64,000 nucleotides of DNA. Origin: Podospora pseudocomata (taxonomy: Eukaryota; Ascomycota; Sordariomycetes; Sordariales; Podosporaceae). Positions 41,465-52,781 of this stretch are shown piece by piece. The number at the start of each line of letters is the position of its first letter. The first letter of the stretch is position 1. The translations under genes were made by a program, and so were the position numbers. The stretch spans positions 2,232,001-2,296,000 of the forward strand of contig NC_085888.1 in NCBI RefSeq assembly GCF_035222375.1, given 5' to 3'. The notes beneath the pieces are model-generated. The model was not told the DNA's origin and did no database searches. It saw only the letters and a program-made list of their open reading frames with translations.

Positions 41465-43443
41465 ATGGCCGACAAAGACAAAGAAAAAGACGCCATCACC
41501 ACATCCTCCACCCAGCCACCCTCCACCTCCTCGAAATCCCCTGACCGAGCCCCCTCCCCAACCCCTATCCAAGACACCGCCGCCGCCCTCCCCTCAGATG
41601 CCGAAAAGCCCCCAACACCACCCCGAGACGACTCCAACATGGTCTACCCCACCGGCCCAAAACTCTACCTCATCATCTCCTCCCTCTGCCTCTCCGTCTT
41701 CCTGGTAGCCCTCGACCAAACAATCATCGCCCCCGCCCTCGGCGCCATCACGACCGAGTTCTCCTCCGTGAGGGACATTGGCTGGTACGGCGCCAGCTAC
41801 CTCCTCACCACCACCGCCCTCCAGCCCTGCTACGGCTCCCTCTACCGCATGTTCTCCGTCAAGTACACCTACCTCGTCGCCGTCTTCATCTTTGAAATCG
41901 GCTCGCTCATCTGCGCCGTCGCCCCCACCTCCAACGCCTTCATCGCCGGGAGGGCCGTTGCCGGTATGGGCACCGCGGGTCTGTTTTCGGGATCGATTGT
42001 GATTTTGAGCTACACCTTGCCACTGAGGAAACGGCCGGCCGCGTTCGGGTTGATAGGAGGGATGTGGGGGATCAGCTCCGTCGCCGGTCCGTTGCTGGGG
42101 GGGGCGTTCAGCGATGCGCCCAACCCGGGGTGGAGGTGGTGTTTCTACATCAACCTCCCCATCGGAGCGTTCGCCATGGCGGCGATATTCTTCTTCCTCA
42201 AGATCAACCGGGTTGATAACCCTGAGGGGCTCACGTTTCTGGAAAGGATCTTGAGGCTTGATCTGGCGGGGACGGCGATGCTCATCCCGGCTGTTATCTG
42301 CTTGTTGCTCGCCCTGCAGTGGGGCGGGACCGAGCACGCCTGGAACAGCTCGGTGATTATTGGGCTGTTTGTCGGGTTTGCGCTGATGATTGGGGCTTTT
42401 GCTGTGATTCAGGTTTGGAAGGGGGATAGGGGGACGTTGCCGCCGAGGTTGTTCAAGAATAGGGATGTTGTCTGCGCGATGTTGTTTGCGTTTTTCTTTG
42501 GGGCGGGGTTTTTTCCTTTGGTTTATTATCTTGGTAAGTTTCCATTTTTTTTTCCATTTTTTTCTATTTTCGTTTTCTTTGTCTTGTTTTTTTGGGGGTT
42601 TTTTGGGGGATATTTTTTCTTATTTTTTTTTTTATATTATATTTTTTATCTTGTGTTGTTGTTGTTTTGACGGTACCTACATCTATTCAGGGGCTCAAGG
42701 GGCTAACTCTCCATGTCAATCAAGCCCTCTACTTCCAAGCCGTCCAAGGCGACACCGCCGTAACAGCCGGCATCAAACTCCTCCCCCTCCTCATCTCAGT
42801 CGTCATCACCTCCGTCGCAACCGGCGGCCTCGTCACCGTCGTCGGCTACTACAACCCCTTCATCCTCCCCTGCATGGTCCTCTTCGCCACCGGCGCGGGC
42901 ATGATCACCACCTTCTCCCTCACCACCCCCTTCAGCGCCTGGTTCGGCTACCAGGTCCTCGCCGGCCTCGGGATCGGCGTCGGCTTCCAGACCGGGGTTC
43001 TGGTAGTCCAAAACGTCATGCCCCTCGAGTGGGTCCCCGTCGCCACTGCCTGCATCCAGTTCTTCCAGTCCATCGGCGGCGCCATCTTCATCGCCGTTGC
43101 GCAGGCAGTCTTCCAGAACGGCCTCATTGACACCTTGGCTAAAGACGCGCCTGGCCTGCCAGCGGAACTGTTTCTCAATATTGGCGCCTCTCAGGTCAGC
43201 CAGGTGGTCTCCGCCCCTCCCCCCGCTGGGCTGGGGAGACCAGATGATGTGAATATCGTCTTGAACGCCTACCTCCAGGGGTTGAGAAACACGTATTACA
43301 TCGCGGTTGGTTGCGCCTGTGGTGCCTTTGTGGCGGCGTGCGGTCTGAGTTGGAAAAAGATTCAACGGCATAGAGCCAAGGCAGCAGATGATTCAGAGGG
43401 AGGAGGAGGAGAAAAGAGCGCCGTGGTTGTTCCTGCTCACTAG
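41465..43443 (+). CDS. Drug:H+ antiporter, 14-helix major facilitator
   Basis: Two exons, 41465-42533 and 42725-43443, give 595 residues. The N-terminus (about 75 residues) is hydrophilic and cytosolic. Family motifs are LVALDQTIIAPALGAITTEF (motif D1), IGWYGASYLLTTTALQPCYG, AGRAVAGMGTAGLFSG, GGMWGISSVAGPLLGGAFSD (motif C of antiporters) and WRWCFYINLPIGAFAM. The count of about 14 hydrophobic segments and these motifs fit DHA2-type export of toxic compounds or metabolites. The 191-nt intron is T-rich. Its acceptor is CAATCAAG, a rare AAG, preceded by a good branch site GGGCTAAC; phase and family sequence (VYYL-ALYFQAVQGD) both require it. No biosynthetic genes adjoin, so the cargo is unknown. 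Confidence 0.88.
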
Positions 43444-43812
43444 AACCACCCACCACATAGACAAAAGACAAGCATTATGGCTTGTCTACCATGATGAACA
43501 TGTATCTATGATACCCACATCACAGCCACCAATCCAACTCGATGATAATATTCGACATATTCATATTGTATATACTTCTGTCCATACCTTCCCCCACAAA
43601 CAAAATAAAATACATGAGAATAAGTAATATATACTTTGTCCAAGACACAAAAGCAAAACCCAAACTCCCATCCCAATCCAACAATGATGTGTGTGTATCC
43701 TTCAAACCACCAAGCGAAAAAAAAGTAGCAAGAAAACTAAACTCCCTTCGCCTCATCTTTTTATCTCTCATCCCTCATCCCTCACATTTCACATTCTCTT
43801 CCATCCCATCAC
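43444..43812. other. Convergent 3' flanks of the antiporter and GH81 genes
   Basis: 369 AT-rich bases with AATAAA-like signals (AAAATAAAATAC at about 43602). No gene seen. Confidence 0.55.
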
Positions 43813-46800
43813 TCACAACCCCCCAAGCGCCGCACAATAAGCCAGATACCAAGTCAAACTCGCCCCCCCGTCCAACCACTCCCCCTTAAACACCCCTCCC
43901 CTTCCTCCCCCGCTAAAAAAGTCATACCCTCCCCTCGGATCAATCGTCCCATAATTCCCCATCAAAATCCCCTTCCACCCCCCAGTGACCTGCTCCGCCC
44001 TCCCTCCCGAAAAGTACGCATCCCACTCCTCCCTCACAAACTCCTTCCTCCTCACCATGGGCGTGTGCGGCAACAGAGGCAGCATGTGAATCCCCTGCAC
44101 ATACTCAATATTCGTCCCAAAATACGTCGTGTGGTCCACCTTGTTCTCAAACAAAATCCCCGCAACCTTGTTCCCAATAAAATTCTTCGGCTGCACCGTG
44201 TTGCTCTCGGTGTACAGGTAATACGAGTTCAGCGACCTCGCCTGCACAGCCAGCATCAGATTCCCCCTCGCCGCCAGGTTCTGGTCGCCGCTCACCGTCC
44301 CCCACATCTTGAGCGCGTACGACGCCATCGTGTCCTCCGAGCTCGACTCCTGGTCCTTGCCGTCGAGCGTGTCGAACAGCCCGTGGGCCCAGCTGTGGCC
44401 GTGGTACCAGTCAAAGTTCCTCCACACGGGGAAGTACTGGTCCGCCGCGCTCGGGTTGGCCACGTCCCGGACCAGCGTGTTGACGTAGGCCTTGTTGGCC
44501 GGGATCCAGGAAGGATCGAGATGTCCGATGATCGCGGCGGTGAGGATGAAGTACCCGTAGTGGAAGTGGTGGTCGTTGTAGTAGGAGTTGCCAAAGTCGG
44601 CGCCAGAGTTGCCCGTGACGTAGCTCGCCGAAGAGACGACGCCTCCCCAACCGCCCTCGTACACAAGCGGGAACTGTTGCCTGTTCTCGGCGAACCGCGC
44701 GAACGCCTGCTTGAGCTGGTTCAGCGCCGTCAACGCCAGCGCCTCGTCACCAAGCATGTCCCGAATAACCAAGATAATGCTAGCAAACTTGGCCAACGCC
44801 TATTTCACCCGTTAGCACCCCTTCCTCTTCACCAGCCAGTATCGGAAAGAAGAAAAAAGGAAAAAAAAAAAAAAAAAACTCACCTTCCCACTGAAATACA
44901 TCGAATTCTGATCGCTCTGCTGCAGCATATCCTGGCTCACCTCCTGCAACGCAACCCCCTTCACAAAACTCCTCACCCCCTCGCTCAACCCCTTCACCTC
45001 CCCCGCCTCGGGGCTCCAAGGCAAAAACCCAATCCCCGTCGGCAGCTCCGTCTCCACCATGGTCCAGCTGTCCGCCAGCACCAGATACGCCACCCCCTTC
45101 GTCGGCGTCTGCAGCTTCACCCCCGTCACCTTCCCCCTCGTCCCATCATCAAAAGAACTCAGATGATGCGGCAGCGCAAACTGCGCGACAGGACTCTGAT
45201 ACATCCCCTGCTTCCTAAACCCAAACCGATACGTCCCCGTCTTCCCATTCACCCCCCCGCTCAGGTCAACCCCCACCGCATACGTCCCACAAGCCTGGTC
45301 GTAAACTTTTTCTGACTCCCCATCGCTCGCCTTGGCAACCTGAACGATGCCATAAAACGGCCCCGTCGACTCCGCCCTTCCATTGTTCACAACCTGCAAG
45401 TTCAAGGCCTCCCCTTTCGTGTGATAAGCATACACCAACCACGTCGTCCCGTCCTCCAAATGCAGTCTATACTTGACCACCCCCTCCTTCGCCTCCTTGG
45501 ACGCCCTCGTCACGGTCTTGAAGAAGATTCCCGTCTGAACCACCGGCTGGCCCCCGTTGTACACCCCCGTCACGAACCCCGCCCCCTGAACCAGCGGGAA
45601 CTGGATCACCGCCTGGCCCCCCTCTCGCGCCCTCAAGCTCACCAGGCTCGAAAAGTCCGTCAGGTTGTCACTAGTCAACACCGTCCCCGGCCCGAGCTCC
45701 TTCGCGCTCAAGCACACCGAGTGGATCCCAATAGGATTGATGTAATACCTCGCCGCTCCCGAACCAGGGTCGTTCTGCCCGTACACCCTCTGGCTAGCAT
45801 CGACATGCGAAATGGCCATGCCCCACGTCCCCGAGGCACCACCTCCCCTCGCCCAGGTGACACTGTAGGGAAACAGGTAACTAGGCGAGGTCTGATTCCC
45901 CAAGAAGAAATTATTGTAAAACTTGTTCGTCCCAATGGGACCAGCCGACTTGATGCCGATTCTAGGGGCGGGGTGGTCCTTCCTCTGGGGGATCTGAGAC
46001 GGGGGCGGGTCCGTAGAAATCGGCGCCGCGAAAATGTTGGGGACAATCATGCTGACCGTTTCCGAGGGCGCGGACGGCTGATCGGTCGGAACCGACGCCG
46101 TGGCAGAGATGAGCTCTGTCGGAGACGGGATAGGGGAAGTAATAAGCGGTTGAGAGGTAGGATACCCGCTCGACGGAGCGTCGGTAGGAATGGTGCCCGT
46201 GTTGGTCGACTCGATAGGAACGTCCGTGGGCAGGATCTGAAGCGTTCCCGAGGGGTTGACACTGGTGATGACACTGACAGTGTTGGTGTCACCGAGGTCA
46301 GTTGTCGATGTTGGTTGCGTGCTGCTGGTAGGAGAAGCTGGCTGTGTGACAACCTCAGGGGTTGGTGTCACTTCAGAGGCGACCTCGCCCGAGCCGGTGC
46401 TGCTGGCAGGTTGTTGACCAGAAGCGGGACTCGTCTCGTCCGAAAAGAGAGTCGTGTCCCCGTCAGGACTCTCCTCGGAAACGGCCTGGATAGTCTGCTC
46501 CGCCTCTGACCCCGAATCAGAACGTGTGCTGATGATGACCGAAGGACGTTCCGTTGTCCACCCAGGCGATCCAAAGGGGATAGAGTGGCTCCTCTTGCTG
46601 GCGGTAGAAGAGCTCGAATCTCCTGTCACCGCCACGCAAGTACCAGTAGCAGCTGCCGGTTGACCCTGAGCAGTGACGGTAACCGTCCTCCAGATCGGGA
46701 ACCAAGGTCGTGGGTACTTCCGGCCGTCTGGTGGTGGGACAGCTAGGACGACCTGAAGTAAGGTCAGCCACGCGAACAAGAAAAGCCTCATCTTGGTGGT

Positions 46801-46818
46801 ATCCATCCGCTCCACCAT
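43813..46818 (-). CDS. Secreted endo-beta-1,3-glucanase, GH81
   Basis: Two exons, 46818-44884 and 44799-43813, join across an 84-nt phase-0 intron (with an 18-T tract) to give 973 residues. A signal peptide (MRLFLFAWLTLLQVVLA) follows a short N-extension. Residues 60-280 form a Ser/Thr/Pro-rich linker likely to be O-glycosylated. The GH81 domain begins near 290 (IGIKSAGPIGTNKFYNNFFL, YSVTWARG, AISHVD) and continues over the join with ALAKFASIILVIRDMLGD. The catalytic half has DHHFHYGYFILTAAIIGHL and DWYHGHSWAHGLFD, then DGKDQESSSEDTMASYALKM with the expected acidic residues. Such enzymes (Eng1/Engl1) open the wall at septation or degrade external glucan. ATGs at 46818, 46806 and 46791 are in frame; the last has the best context and puts the signal peptide first. 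Confidence 0.92.
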
Positions 46819-48216
46819 CGATTGTGAAAGAATGGAGATGTCGGATATGTTGGAAAAAAGAGAGAGGGAAAGAAAAGGAAATAGCCCTCGAAAAAGCCAG
46901 TGGTGGTTGACAGCAGAGTCCCAACCTGGCTATAAATGATGGAGAAAGCAAAAAGTAGCAGTAATAATAATAACAAGGATGCTTTCCCGTCTGGAAAAGA
47001 TGTCTTCCATGTGCGTCACTTGGGCTGGAAGACCCAAAACAAGAAATAGTAACAGGCGGTCTCTCCGTCACTGGTATGTACAGAGAGAGACAGATATGAT
47101 ACAAGCGAGATGATGTGATGATGGTGCGGGATAGTGAGTGTGCTGTCTTTGTGGAGGAGGACCCAGAAAAAAAAATGAGACATTGGACCTCATACCTATT
47201 CGTTATATATATATATATATGGAGTCTCTTTGTTTGCGTGTTGTCGTTGAACTGTGAGGCTGGAATGCTTCGCGGTGGAACCGAGAGTCAACGGAATGGC
47301 TGGAGGCAAGGTCCTGGGTTTCAGCTGGCCAGCGAGACAGCTCTAGAAGGGCGAGAATGACTCGATTCAGAAAGATGAGGGCGTCGTGGGCGGTTGTAGA
47401 TGATGAAATTCGAGTGATCCAGGTATTTCGAGGATTTTAGGTGGCGTTGTGGGAGGTGGCGGCGTGTAGTGATGCTGAAGGATGACGGTCGTCCAGAGCT
47501 AGATTATTGTAAACACGGTCAACAAAATAGAGTTGCGGCAGTCAATGATGATTTGCAGATGAAAGGTAGTATTCCACTCGTCCCCCGAGCGGGAGTGGAA
47601 CTTCTTCTTTGCGTGCTCTTGGTGCCTTCTCTCTCATCGGGCCTGGAGTGGAGCTACTATTTGTAGATTCGCGAGGAAGGACGTCCCTGTCAGGCGATTC
47701 CCGAGCCGGTGGGGATGCGGATACGTCAGGGATTCAAGCTGCAATAGCTGCCATGTGGGAGGTTGGTATCACGACTTCAGACGGCGAAATGAATAAGAAA
47801 AATCAGACTCTTCACCAGATCACTCCTTCGGAAAACATAATGACTAAGGCCCAGCCCAGACGCCAAGCCTGCAATGCCCAGGATTCCGAGAGAGAGAGAA
47901 CATTTCAAGTGATCACCTCCCAAGGAAAAAAAGAAAAGAAGAAAAAGGTTGGGGCCGGAATGCTGGATGGTCACCTCCATCTCGAGTGTTGATGTTGATG
48001 AGATGGAAGAAGAAGAAGGGTGCAAAAAACATGTGCGTGTTGCTGGTGACATTCATAGGATCAACGAGGGGGTCAGGTTGGTGGTGGTAAGCTTCCTCTA
48101 GCAGTAATATCTCCCGAGTTATGGGGTAAGGGATACCAACAGTGCAGCCGAGCTGTCTGTAACGATGCAATGCTATTGTTGCAGTGTCTTGTTGTACATT
48201 GTGAGCTCTCACTCTT
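46819..48216. other. Upstream region of GH81 and 3' flank of STN1
   Basis: 1.4 kb without a supported gene. A (TA)8 run lies at 47205-47221 and a TAA repeat at about 46959-46970. The open frames (for example 47609-47992) have no family character. Confidence 0.6.
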
Positions 48217-50153
48217 TTACCGACCCATAGAGTTGTATTTGCTTGTCACAGGAGAGCTCCTTGTGATAGGCTTTGTCACCCTCTCCAACCCAGTTAACCT
48301 CATCTTTCCCCTCACCAAAACCGGGCTCTCGGGCCTTTTAATGCTGCTCGAGCGCAGTGTGGTAGTCCCAGGCTCACACTTGTCTTCTTGCAGCTGCTGA
48401 TCAGACTGGGAATTTTGGGAATTTTGGGAGCTTTTCTCCACGAGAGCTCTCCTAGAACCCTGCCTTTCCAAACCTGTGATCCGGGCCTGACTGGGATCAG
48501 AGCTGTGCTGGCCCTGTTTCCGTGGTTCTAGCCCAGCGGCGCGATAATGGGTATTTGGCTGCTTCTCCAGGTCTCTGCTACGTTGCCTTTCAAGACCAGT
48601 CTTGTGACCAAGGTCTCCTGTGCGTTGACTTGCTGCTCTCTCGAGGCCAGTTTTATAAGGGCGGCTGCCGGTTGATATCACAGTGGCGTCTTCTGTCATG
48701 TCTTGCCTCTTTGGCCTGCTCGTCCTTTCCAGGCCGGTCTTTTGGGACCGACAAGCAGATGCAGGCGCCTGTTCGATCGTTCGGGAGCTCCTCTTTTCAA
48801 GACCAGTTGGCCGTGTTGTGCTCAGCGTCGTGTCGTCTGTGGCCTCTAATATGCTTGATTTCTCCAGCCCAGTCTTTCGGTGTTTGATTTCACGGACTGC
48901 TGGCCCGAGCTCTGCTTTCCTCAATAAGCTGCGTCTTTCGAGACCAGTCAACCGGCTTGTGCTCAGAGCTGTATCATGGTCAGCAACCTCCAAGATGCTT
49001 GTCTTCTCCGGGCCAGTCTGGCGGGATCGAAGACTGCTAGGTATCGGATCCTGTGCTTTTGACCGAGTGCTTCGTCGTTCCAGTCCAGTTCTAAGCTGAC
49101 TGTGACTTCCAGACATCGTCTCATCAAGATCTGGTCGCTCCAGCGGTTGCCTAAGCCGGGCTGCCGGTCGTCCTCCATCACCAACCGACGGACGCCGCGG
49201 TTCCAATCCCGTCTTCCGCCGACGACGGTCAGGGCTGCCGGACTCGTGATGCAGCACTTCCGCCCTCGTCGTTGCTCGCCGCTCGAGTCCTGTCCGGTGA
49301 TGGTGAGAGTGGCGGCCATCCGTCGCCACCTCCGCCACCAGCACACCACCGCTCTGCGTGCCCTTTTCCAAACCGGTCTTGCGAGAGACCCGTGATGGCC
49401 TACCCTCTCCCTCCACCACTGTGTCTTCCTCGAGCTTCCTCCTCTTGCTTTCCCGCTCGAGCCCCGTCAGCTTCGATTTCTTGACTCTTCCTTCTTCTTC
49501 CCTCCTGAGCTTCCTGACCTCCTTCGGATCAACCACCCATGGTCGGCACAAGACCTCCTTCCTTAGCAAGGCAATCTTCTGCCAAAATACTGCCTCCTGC
49601 TCTGTCGTGCGTAGATGGGTGATCTTCTCGGCGCGAATTTGCCTCACATCGCGGAAGACGGATATGCCACCTTTGATGTCGATTACGTGGCCGATATCAA
49701 TTGGCCCATCGGTTTTAGGAAGAGGCTTCCCATCGGCTGAGGTATCGGGGTCTCTAGGGTTTTTGTAGTTGGTAACGGCTGGGTACTGGGGCGGGGTTGC
49801 GACAACACATTCAATGGTCGCACCGCTGCTGTCGTCAATGGTGTAGATTATCCTGTGGGCAAATTCTTGTATGGCGACCACGACGCCGGCAATGCGCGCC
49901 CATTTTATGGGATGGTTGAGGTAGAAGTAGACATCTTGGCCTGGAGGGGAAGTTGGGTAAGCGACGGTACGAGGAGGCTGCTGGCTGCAATTGTTTGCGA
50001 CAATTGGTACACACCTTCGAAACCCGGGTTGAATGTCAAGGCTGCAATGTCTGTTGCCTGCAAGTGACACCAACGACCTGCTGTTGGCGACAGGTGGAAG
50101 CAGAACTGCGGGTAGAACTCCAACTCTGATGACGCGCTGCCCGAGTCGGCCAT
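48217..50153 (-). CDS. stn1: CST telomere-capping subunit Stn1 with a TGLE-repeat tail
   Basis: Two exons, 50153-50015 and 49940-48217, join across a 74-nt phase-1 intron to give 620 residues. Exon 1 reads MADSGSASSELEFYPQFCFH and ends NPGFE; the join gives GQDVYFYLNHPIKWARIAGV, then QEFAHRIIYTIDDSSGATIE and DIGHVIDIKGGISVFRDVRQ. This is the N-terminal OB fold of Stn1 (about 20-165), followed by the helical VFWQKIALLRKEVLC. Stn1 binds Ten1 and single-stranded G-rich telomere DNA and recruits primase-polymerase alpha. From residue 200 to 595 there is no second winged-helix block; instead the tail carries about 15 copies of [KRL]TGLE[RK] at 15-35-residue spacing in a basic, Ser-rich background. 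The upstream extension of the open frame (MLRQGKWWAV...) is rejected because it skips the exon 1 OB strand. Confidence 0.88.
48275..49475 (-). repeat. About 15 spaced TGLE[R/K] motifs in the Stn1 coding region
   Basis: Thirteen exact TGLE copies plus one TGPE and one AGLE. Examples are SKLTGLERES, SRKTGLEKGT, HHRTGLERRA, SRLTGLERRS, HRKTGLEKSS, SQKTGLERTS, PYKTGLERAA, LGHKTGLERQ, ARITGLERQG and MRLTGLERVT. The residue before T is mostly K, R, L or P, and R or K follows E in nearly all. Spacers differ in length and sequence, and codons vary, so this is not a recent tandem DNA duplication. Confidence 0.9.
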
Positions 50154-50697
50154 GGTCGATGTGGTAAAAGATGTAGATGGCTTCACCCAGTCTGGCACTA
50201 TCCCTTGATCCGGTGCCTGATCCAAAGGAGGTCGATGCGGCACGCCCAACGTCATTGTTCAATGCCGGCAGGACGCGTGCCATTTTCCAAGAGCGCGCCG
50301 CAGGCCAGAAACCAACATTTGCCAAGCCCAGATTGGTTGGCCAGGTGACGCCCACCTGGCCAATCACAGCCCACCACTTGCCCTGGCGCAGCATATCTAC
50401 CAGATGACCGACTGACGATGCCCTCTTTGATTAAAGAAACTCAAGACATACATGCATGAGAGATCCAACGTCATGGGACTGGCGAGATCGGCCCGAAGTC
50501 TGGGGAAGTGGTCTCGTGTGCAGGACCGCGTTGAAAGAAAAAGGCATCGCAGTGTTCTGCGGCTGATGTTGATTGTTCCCGTACAATAACCTACATGTGA
50601 ACGCCTTGCTTATGTCCTGAATAGCATACCCATACCCGTTGATCATTAGACATCCAGTTCCCATGTTCCATCCTTCCTGGCGAACCGCATCAAGCAA
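50154..50697. other. Spacer between the DnaJ 3' end and STN1
   Basis: 544 bases that hold the STN1 promoter and the 3' end of the DnaJ gene. The short minus-strand frame at 50431-50697 has no recognisable domain and is not called. Confidence 0.55.
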
Positions 50698-51633
50698 CTA
50701 AGCCTTCCTCTTCTTGGCCTTCTTCATCATATCCGCCTGCAGCTTCTGAAACGCCTCCTCATCGACATCCGGCTCCTCCACCACCCTCTTCTTCCCTTTC
50801 TTCTCTGGCTTCGCCCCATACTTCTCCGCCAACTGATCAAACATGTTCATCCTATTCTTCTGATTCCTCTGAATCAGTGCTGCCAGCCCTGCCTGATCAT
50901 CCTCCTTCTTCCCGCCCTTCTTCCCCTTCCCAACCCCTCTCAGTTTATCATACACGCCCAATTCCTTCGCCAGTTCATCCGCCTCCTTTTCTTCCTTCTT
51001 CGCATTCTTCTGCCTTTGCTGTCGTGACTTTTTTGTCTCCCTGGTATAATTCTTATAAGCCTCCACCTCCCCTTGTTCGATCGCCTCGTCAATTATCTTC
51101 CTGAACCTCTCATCATCCTCGATAACATCGCTCAGCATCACACTCTCATACACCCCGTCCATATCACCCTCAAACTCCTCGTATGCCGCTAGTAAATCCT
51201 CCTTCTCCTCTTCGCTCCCCTTATATTTCTCGCGGAACGCCTCAATGGCCTCTTCGGAGATGGCATCTTGGTATTGTGCGGCGTAGAACTCTGTCCAGCT
51301 GAAGCCTTCCGAGTCTACGACTGCTTCAGAGGTCGAGCCGGTTTCATCATAGCGCTGCCGACGCACAGGGTCGGAGAGGATGGCGTAGGCAAATGCGATT
51401 TCGTGGAACTTTTCCTTGGCAGAGGATTGATTCTCGGGAGTGGCTTTGTCTGGGTGGTGCTTTAGGGCTGATTTTCGATAGGCAGACTTTATTTGATCGA
51501 GGGTGGCATTGCGCTCGAGGGAGAGGACCTCGTAGGGGTCAATGGTTGGGGGCTCGTCGGTGGTGAGGTCGTCGACTCTCTCGTCGTCGGACTCGAAGTC
51601 GGAGGGGAGGACTGGGCGTTTTGGGCGGGGCAT
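50698..51633 (-). CDS. DNAJC9-like J-domain protein
   Basis: A single-exon frame of 311 residues. The J domain spans about 32-100 (DPYEVLSLERNATLDQIKSA, HHPDKATP with the HPD motif, FAYAILSDPVRRQRYDETGS). The rest fits the DNAJC9 type: GFSWTEFYAAQYQDAISEEA, EEFEGDMDGVYESVMLSDV and the helical LAALIQRNQKNRMNMFDQLA, with a basic nuclear C-terminus (KKGKKRVVEEP, MMKKAKKRKA). DNAJC9 recruits Hsp70 to histones H3-H4 in animals; the fungal proteins are little studied, so a histone role is inferred. It is head to head with the deaminase gene (314 bases between start codons). Confidence 0.9.
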   Translation of the reverse strand: MPRPKRPVLPSDFESDDERVDDLTTDEPPTIDPYEVLSLERNATLDQIKSAYRKSALKHHPDKATPENQSSAKEKFHEIAFAYAILSDPVRRQRYDETGSTSEAVVDSEGFSWTEFYAAQYQDAISEEAIEAFREKYKGSEEEKEDLLAAYEEFEGDMDGVYESVMLSDVIEDDERFRKIIDEAIEQGEVEAYKNYTRETKKSRQQRQKNAKKEEKEADELAKELGVYDKLRGVGKGKKGGKKEDDQAGLAALIQRNQKNRMNMFDQLAEKYGAKPEKKGKKRVVEEPDVDEEAFQKLQADMMKKAKKRKA

Positions 51634-51947
51634 TTTGAATTGTGATGGGAGACAAAGAACTATTGTGATGTCTTGAATTCGGTTGTCTGCTCCTGATGGT
51701 GGAATGTTTAATGGATTCCCAGCACACGTCGCGTCGCGTCAGCTGTCGGTGGTGGGACGTACACGGTGTCGCACATGCTATCTGCACTGTAACATCTGCC
51801 GCTGCCAAGCTAGATCTCAGGTGCCCCTCCAAGCTACCTGGTATCTTCCCCACTCTTACACTGACAAGCTGGAAGCTATCACAGAGCATCTCCTCCCAGC
51901 CTCTCTTGCCAGCCAGAAAAAAAAAAAATCAATTCAATAGCCTCAAC
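51634..51947. promoter_or_regulatory. Short divergent promoter between DnaJ and the deaminase
   Basis: 314 bases between two divergent ATGs, so shared regulatory sequence is likely. An A12 tract (51918-51929) lies just before the deaminase start. Confidence 0.5.
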
Positions 51948-52451
51948 ATGACCGACATCCAGCCCGCTGACCACAAAGGCTACATGCAGCTCGCGCTGGA
52001 GCAAGCCAAGAAATCACCACCAAAACCCACAAACTACCGGGTTGGTGCTGTCATCGTGGATACAGCCTCCAACGAGATCCTCGCAACTGGTTACACCTTG
52101 GAGCTTCCGGGTAACACCCATGCCGAACAGTGCTGTCTCTTGAAGCTGGCCGAGAAACATGGTGTCTCTGAAGAGAATCTGGGAGATGTCTTGCCGACAA
52201 ACCTGGCCTTGTACACCACAGTCGAGCCATGCTCCAAGCGGCTGAGCGGGAACCTCCCCTGTGTGGAAAGAGTCAAGAGGCTGGCGGGTTGTATCAAGAC
52301 AGTCCATGTCGGTATTTTGGAGCCCGAGACCTTTGTCGCCGAGAACACGGGCAAGAAGAGTCTCCAAGATGCAGGCATTCAAGTTGTTGCCGTTGAGGGC
52401 TTCGAGAAAGATATCCTCGAGGTTGCCACGGCCGGACATATCAAAAGCTGA
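51948..52451 (+). CDS. Small zinc-dependent cytidine/dCMP-type deaminase
   Basis: A single-exon frame of 167 residues starting MTDIQPADHKGYMQLALEQA. The zinc site is plain: NTHAEQCCLLKLAEKHG carries the His and the proton-shuttle Glu (HAE), and TTVEPCSKRLSGNLPCVERV carries the two Cys (PCxxxxxxxxPC). The N-terminal strand NYRVGAVIVDTASNEILATG is typical. The size and the KRLSGNLPCVERV block resemble the deaminase part of Rib2/RibD-type pyrimidine deaminases (riboflavin pathway) and dCMP deaminases of fungi. The exact substrate cannot be chosen from sequence alone; a bifunctional partner domain is absent. The ATG used lies after an A-rich leader; longer open frames upstream begin inside non-coding sequence. 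Confidence 0.87.
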   Translation: MTDIQPADHKGYMQLALEQAKKSPPKPTNYRVGAVIVDTASNEILATGYTLELPGNTHAEQCCLLKLAEKHGVSEENLGDVLPTNLALYTTVEPCSKRLSGNLPCVERVKRLAGCIKTVHVGILEPETFVAENTGKKSLQDAGIQVVAVEGFEKDILEVATAGHIKS

Positions 52452-52781
52452 CCGGGCCAACAAGGACTTATACTCAGACCAGCTATCTCCCCAATCATAC
52501 TTGCGGGCTATTTCTTCTTCCTAGCATGGGAATCATAAACAATGGACCAGGAACTGTCCCGCATTTCAAACAAACAATGACGAGACAGGTCTCAGTCTCA
52601 CGCCTCGGTGTTGGCATGGGGGAAGCAATATCACCACGGCTGCATACCAGTCTCACTTTTGATGATACCCACCCACCACGTCGAGATCAGAGAGGAACGA
52701 TACTATATATAAACCGCGTTTCACCACCTTTTTGTCTATTCCTGCAATGCTGTTGTTTTCTGATATGTGGTTATCGTCAGA
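52452..52781. other. Intergenic promoter of the PHM-like gene
   Basis: 330 bases with a strong TATA box at 52704-52713. No gene seen. Confidence 0.55.
52704..52713 (+). promoter_or_regulatory. TATA box of the secreted PHM-like gene
   Basis: TATATATAAA lies about 70 bases before the ATG at 52782, a good TATA position for a short leader. Confidence 0.65.

Noticed and set aside
45421-46509. Long antisense open frame (about 360 codons, Arg/Pro-rich) in GH81, and a second one at 44065-45315
   Set aside because: They mirror the GC-rich codons of the GH81 gene on the other strand and have no domain pattern of their own.
50154-50394. Upstream extension of the STN1 frame (MLRQGKWWAVIGQV...)
   Set aside because: It reads through the intron and replaces the natural first OB strand; the exon at 50153-50015 fits the family better.
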